This document shows, piece after piece, positions 43,162 to 46,379 of a DNA stretch of 46,379 nt; the stretch's first letter is position 1; each line of letters starts with the position of its first letter. This DNA is from Actinomycetota bacterium. Lineage in GTDB: Bacteria > Actinomycetota > CADDZG01 > WHSQ01. Location of the stretch: contig JACDDL010000001.1 in the NCBI GenBank assembly GCA_013817045.1, forward strand, positions 1-46,379. The letters are read 5' to 3'. The notes under the pieces were generated by a model. That model was not told the DNA's origin. It ran no database searches and worked only from the letters and a program-made list of their open reading frames with translations. The position numbers were made by a program, and so were the translations under genes.

Positions 43162-44583
43162 TCAAGACTGATTCCGGGTCTCGGATCGCCTGGCCCAGCC
43201 GACCAGGGTCCTGAGGACTATTCTCATGTCCTTGCTCAGAGACCAGTTTTCGATGTAGTAGTTATCGAAGGCAGCCCGCTCCTCGATCGATGTGTCGCCC
43301 CGCAATCCATGGATTTGCGCCCAACCGGTAAGCCCGGCCGGCAGACGATGACGGGCCTCGTACTGCGGATACAGATTCGAGAACACGTTCACGAAGTGAG
43401 GGCGTTCCGGCCGGGGCCCAACAAGCGACATCTCACCCCGCAGGACATTGAAGAGTTGAGGCAGCTCGTCCAGACTGGTCCTCCGCAGGAAGCCCCCGAG
43501 ACGAGTTACTCGACCCCCGTCGGCAACCCATTCACTCGCCTCCACATGGCCGTCGGTCACGTGCATGGTGCGGAACTTCAACATCTCGAAAGGATGTCCC
43601 CCTCGGGTGATACGCCGTTGACGGTGGAGAATGGGCCGCCCGAGATCGAGGTAGATTGCTCCACCGATCAGCAGAAGCAAGGGGCTGAGGACAAGCAGGG
43701 AAACCCCGGTGAATACGAGATCGAAGAACCTTTTGAATGCCCACTGGGGCCGATACTGGGCCGGCGACTTGAGGTGCATTACCGGAACGCCCCAGATGTG
43801 ATCCCCGTTTTGACCTCTCCATCCAAGTTCAAAGAGCCGCGGCACGATCCAAACAGAAGCACCCTCGGCGATGGTGTCCCGCAACGTCCCCACCATGGTC
43901 TTCTCGTCTCCCGACGAGTAGGTTACGAGGACCACCTCCGCCCCCGTCGCACGCACGAGTTCGGGGAGGTCCGAGATACCGCCCAGAACCGTCGTGCCCA
44001 GCTCTGACGCGGCGAACTTGGCATCCTCGTCAACCGCGCCGACGACCTCGAGCCCGTATTCGCCATGCGCGGCCAGCACGGAAATCACCCGGCGGGCGAT
44101 CTCCCCGCCGCCGACGACCAGTGCCTTCCTCTTATTGCGTCGCCGACGCGACGCTCGCTCCGCCATCCGAAGAAGGCCATGGGTACCCAGCAAAAATGGC
44201 CACGCCGTCAGTGTCACTCCAACGAGAACCGGCATGCTCCCGACCCCGGTGAGTACCGAGAATGCGGAGGCGAATGCGTACGAGAGCCAGGCCCGTCGGA
44301 ATACCACCCCCGTGGCGATCATCTCCGACACCAAGCGCTGATGCGAGAGCCGCCAGGAGGCCAGCATGGCGAAGAACAAGAAGCTGAAGAGAACTACGCT
44401 TGGATCCAAACCTCGCGTTACTAGAACCGAGCCGGGGATCAGCAGCAACGGCGCGAGCAACTCCCCGAACAGAAACGGATCCTTGACAATCCTCCGATGA
44501 GGTCGCAGACCGGACCGGCCGAAAGCTTCTACGAATTGAGGGCTGGCCTGTTCGAATGGTTCTGGGCTCAGCTCGCTTGTCAT
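43162..44583 (-). CDS. Polyprenyl-phosphate sugar-1-phosphate transferase (WbaP-like)
   Basis: A 473-residue membrane enzyme that transfers a sugar-1-phosphate to undecaprenyl phosphate, the first step of repeat-unit assembly. The N-terminal half has about four hydrophobic helices and a CoA_binding_3-like Rossmann domain (KALVVGGGEIARRVISVLAA). The catalytic half is Bac_transf: FKRFFDLVFTGVSLLVLSPL re-entrant helix, KFRTMH, DELPQLFNVLRGEMSLVGPRP split over the catalytic Asp-Glu region, and GLTGWAQIHG. The length and layout are those of exopolysaccharide polyprenyl glycosylphosphotransferases. It is the probable initiating enzyme for the polymer of this locus although it lies 20 kb from the flippase. 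The ATG at 44583 has a GGGG stretch upstream. Confidence 0.93.
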   Translation of the reverse strand: MTSELSPEPFEQASPQFVEAFGRSGLRPHRRIVKDPFLFGELLAPLLLIPGSVLVTRGLDPSVVLFSFLFFAMLASWRLSHQRLVSEMIATGVVFRRAWLSYAFASAFSVLTGVGSMPVLVGVTLTAWPFLLGTHGLLRMAERASRRRRNKRKALVVGGGEIARRVISVLAAHGEYGLEVVGAVDEDAKFAASELGTTVLGGISDLPELVRATGAEVVLVTYSSGDEKTMVGTLRDTIAEGASVWIVPRLFELGWRGQNGDHIWGVPVMHLKSPAQYRPQWAFKRFFDLVFTGVSLLVLSPLLLLIGGAIYLDLGRPILHRQRRITRGGHPFEMLKFRTMHVTDGHVEASEWVADGGRVTRLGGFLRRTSLDELPQLFNVLRGEMSLVGPRPERPHFVNVFSNLYPQYEARHRLPAGLTGWAQIHGLRGDTSIEERAAFDNYYIENWSLSKDMRIVLRTLVGWARRSETRNQS

Positions 44584-45003
44584 TGTTGCGCCCCGGATAG
44601 CTTGCTCATTCGAGGGAGTCGCGCAGAGGGAGCAGTGCCTTGAACCACGATAGCCTTCGCCATTTCCCCCGCCTATTCTGGTTTTCCCTCAAGCCGAATC
44701 TACACCAGTCGCCCAAGCCCCCTTCCCCCAAAGAAACCTAGGAGAATCCCAAAGCTGCCAGTCCCCGGAATACGCCATGCGTAAACCGGCACCCGGGCCC
44801 AGCGCGCCAGCTTTGCTTTGCTTCTGACCCTTGTTTCAGCCGCTTCCCATACCCCAGCGACGCCAGTCTAAAGCGTACCAAGCTATAGATCAGCGTCCGA
44901 ATCCCATGCATGAATTTTTCTAGTCATTTCGCCTCGCCGTAAGATTGGCCAACCACCACCTGGTTCGCACCGTCATTGATTTGCGTACTCCCTTCCGGCA
45001 CCT
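44584..45003. other. Upstream region of the sugar transferase gene
   Basis: About 420 bp without a supported gene. It should carry the sugar transferase promoter (minus strand). It is a little richer in A+T around 44890-44960 than its surroundings. I see no tRNA, strong hairpin or repeat. Confidence 0.4.
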
Positions 45004-45182
45004 CCACAAGTTCGTGTGGAGGGACTGGGCAGCGACGACATCGCAGGGCCGCTGTTTGTAAGCCGACACACAGTACGGACCCACCTCTACAACCTTTCAG
45101 TAAGCTCAGTGAGCACTCGAGCGCCGCGGCGCTCGAGTTTGCAGTGCGCCAAGGAATCCGATCATCTCCCGTTCACGTACCG
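45004..45182 (+). pseudogene. Remnant of a LuxR-family regulator (HTH domain), frameshifted
   Basis: One frame reads EGLGSDDIAGPLFVSRHTVR and then THLYNLS, the recognition-helix part of a GerE/LuxR HTH domain. The continuation, KLSEHSSAAALEFAVRQGI, is in another frame. Joining them needs a single missing base near 45098 (AAC CTT TC- AGT AAG CTC). Upstream, the usual LTPRE-type helix is absent and a stop interrupts the frame at 44977-44979, so only the C-terminal third survives. It is a decayed transcriptional regulator and no longer functional as encoded. Confidence 0.75.
45115..45138. repeat. 24-bp perfect palindrome
   Basis: Positions 45115-45138 form a perfect inverted repeat with no loop (outer ACTCGAGCGCC, centre GCGGC-type). 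It lies inside the LuxR remnant, in the codons for HSSAAALE. GC-rich Ala codons make part of it expected, so it may be chance; it could still form a cruciform or hairpin. Confidence 0.6.
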
Positions 45183-45185
45183 TAA

Positions 45186-45982
45186 GCATTCGACCTCTTT
45201 CCGCCACTTCTGGTTCTTCAATCGACAGTGCACCGACTGCGGCACCGGCGCTACAGTGCGGCATGACAACCAGTCCATCGAGGGCGGATTTATCGCACTG
45301 ATAAGGGTCTGCGCCCCTAGGGGCAACGTGAGGTACCCGTGAAGGCCTCCCTTCCCGCGCCATGTCAGCAAGTTTTCGGTGCCCGGGATCACCAGGTCTT
45401 CGACGGTCTCGGTGACCGGGATCACGGCCTCGAGACTGGTGCCACCACCAGCTGATACATCAGCCGTGGCCCTGTCATGCCCGTGTACGTTTCCCCACCG
45501 ACTTCGGCCGTGGCGCTCACGGTTGATTCAACGCGCACAGTGACTTCACCGCTCAGGGCACCCTCGGAGGTGACCATCGAGTTGGTGGCCAAATCTGAGT
45601 CGCTCGTCAAGGTCGTCTGCATCGCCGCGTTCAACCGCCCAAATGAACGCCCCCGCAAGTGCATGTTCGCAGCGCAGGCGGCTCCACCCGAGAGTGGATC
45701 TTTTCTCCGGTGGAACTCCGCTTCGGCCTTTCGGCTAGAAGCGAGAAGAACGACGCGTCGCCCTTCACAAACGGCTTTCCTCACCAGCTGGCGAGCCGGC
45801 CATGGTCATGCTGAGCGATCGTTTTCTAGAAGGCGGAAGACCGCGTCTCCTCTCAAGCCTCCTGCACCTTCAATATCGATTTGATTCACAAGTCCCGAGA
45901 GGTGCGGGATTGACAACGCGGGTACTCTCACTTCCTTCAAGCGCGACCTTGGGACGCGCGGCCCCAACAGAGGGAGGACAAC
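45186..45982. other. Gene-poor region with a possible decayed reading frame
   Basis: No intact gene can be supported in these 800 bp. On the minus strand, about 45690 to 45422, a frame with good third-position GC reads ALSGEVTVRVESTVSATAEV and then GGETYTGMTG. Shifting frame near 45450 gives GGGTSLEAVIPVTETVEDL and VIPGTENLLTW. This could be one beta-rich protein broken by a frameshift. A plus-strand frame (45477-45884) overlaps it and cannot be excluded. I recognise no family. Confidence 0.3.
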
Positions 45983-46204
45983 ATGAGTGAAATCGCGGGT
46001 CTCAGAGACCAGCTGAAACGAGTCGAAGAGGAGCATGAGCAGCTGCAGGCAAAGAACAGCACGCTTCGGGAGGCTCTCCTTCAGATAATCGTGGAGTGTG
46101 ACAATCCCGGACACGGCGACATCTCGATCCGGATCAAGAGCATCGCGATGTCGGCCCTGGAGGACGAGGCCACCGTGGAGCGCCCCAACCTGCAAGGCCT
46201 CTGA
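45983..46204 (+). CDS. Small coiled-coil protein of unknown function
   Basis: A 73-residue cytoplasmic protein. Residues 1-35 are a strong heptad-like helix (IAGLRDQLKRVEEEHEQLQA then KNSTLREALL). A short segment with ECDNPGHGD follows, then a second helix (IRIKSIAMSALEDEA). GGAGG ends 5 nt before the ATG, an excellent ribosome site, which is the main reason to accept so short a gene. I do not recognise the family. The preceding region is gene-poor and nothing after it to the window end can be assigned. Confidence 0.7.
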   Translation: MSEIAGLRDQLKRVEEEHEQLQAKNSTLREALLQIIVECDNPGHGDISIRIKSIAMSALEDEATVERPNLQGL

Positions 46205-46379
46205 CCGGGACCGGAAGCACCACCAGGACGGTCCTTAGCCGCGGCGCGACGCCTAGGTGAGTGAGCAACAAAGGGCGTCTGAGAACGCGCACGTCGTGCG
46301 TTGCAGATTCAGGTGGATGGGATGCAAGAAGGCTCTGAGGGAGGCCAATGGCTCGCTCTTGGAGCTATGAAGTCCTCTG
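46205..46379. other. Right edge, no gene seen
   Basis: The last 175 bp contain no supported gene, hairpin with T-run or RNA. A gene might begin beyond the edge. Confidence 0.4.

Noticed and set aside
43105-44007. 300-residue open frame on the plus strand
   Set aside because: It is antisense to the sugar transferase catalytic domain and matches nothing recognisable.
1-46379. CRISPR array, transposase, integrase or phage genes
   Set aside because: No regularly spaced repeats, no transposase or integrase motifs and no terminal inverted repeats were seen anywhere in the window.

Overview
The window comes from a high-GC bacterium, most likely a deep-branching member of the Actinomycetota. The evidence is the 5' end of a 16S rRNA gene with actinobacterial-type signature sequence, an rRNA-leader boxA-like element, frequent GTG and TTG starts, one apparent leaderless promoter, a PASTA-tailed class A penicillin-binding protein and several secreted families common in that phylum. 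Species level cannot be read from about 270 nt of 16S.

Layout. (1) 1-6.8 kb is mostly core: the 16S rRNA 5' end and its leader (minus strand), a tyrosyl-tRNA synthetase with altered signature motifs (minus), then on the plus strand a bifunctional penicillin-binding protein, an aldo/keto reductase, a lysyl-oxidase-like secreted protein and a small exported protein. (2) 6.8-24.5 kb is a surface polysaccharide locus: family 2 and family 4 glycosyltransferases, an alkaline-phosphatase-superfamily hydrolase, two GNAT-fold acyltransferases, an ATP-grasp ligase, three sulfotransferases, two Wzz-like chain-length proteins, a Wzy/WaaL-like polymerase or ligase and a Wzx-like flippase, closed by a secreted DUF1996 protein. 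(3) 25.1-34.5 kb holds a secreted esterase and then an aromatic-acid cassette. On the plus strand lie a DUF3179 protein, a SAM methyltransferase and an acyl carrier protein. Converging on them is a tightly coupled minus-strand operon: DAHP synthase core, a 1095-residue fusion (degenerate DAHP synthase, chorismate lyase, aryl-acid ligase) and a flavin-dependent halogenase. (4) 34.8-44.6 kb is again envelope and polysaccharide: a membrane-anchored unknown, a polysaccharide deacetylase, a membrane-anchored unknown, a cupredoxin lipoprotein, a beta-propeller lipoprotein, a fourth sulfotransferase, a second alkaline-phosphatase-superfamily hydrolase and the polyprenyl-phosphate sugar transferase that would start chain assembly. 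(5) 44.6-46.4 kb is gene-poor: a frameshifted LuxR-type HTH remnant, a possible decayed reading frame and one small coiled-coil gene.

How the genes fit together. The sugar transferase would load the first sugar on the lipid carrier, the two glycosyltransferases extend it, Wzx flips it and Wzy polymerises it under the Wzz proteins. Sulfotransferases, GNAT enzymes, the ATP-grasp enzyme, the deacetylase and the two hydrolases would decorate or trim it. Four sulfotransferases point to a sulfated product or sulfated small molecule (inference). The nested cassette reads as a dedicated route from shikimate-pathway precursors to chorismate, then 4-hydroxybenzoate, its activation and loading on the carrier protein, and halogenation, possibly with methylation. 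The final acceptor of the aryl group is not visible in this window.
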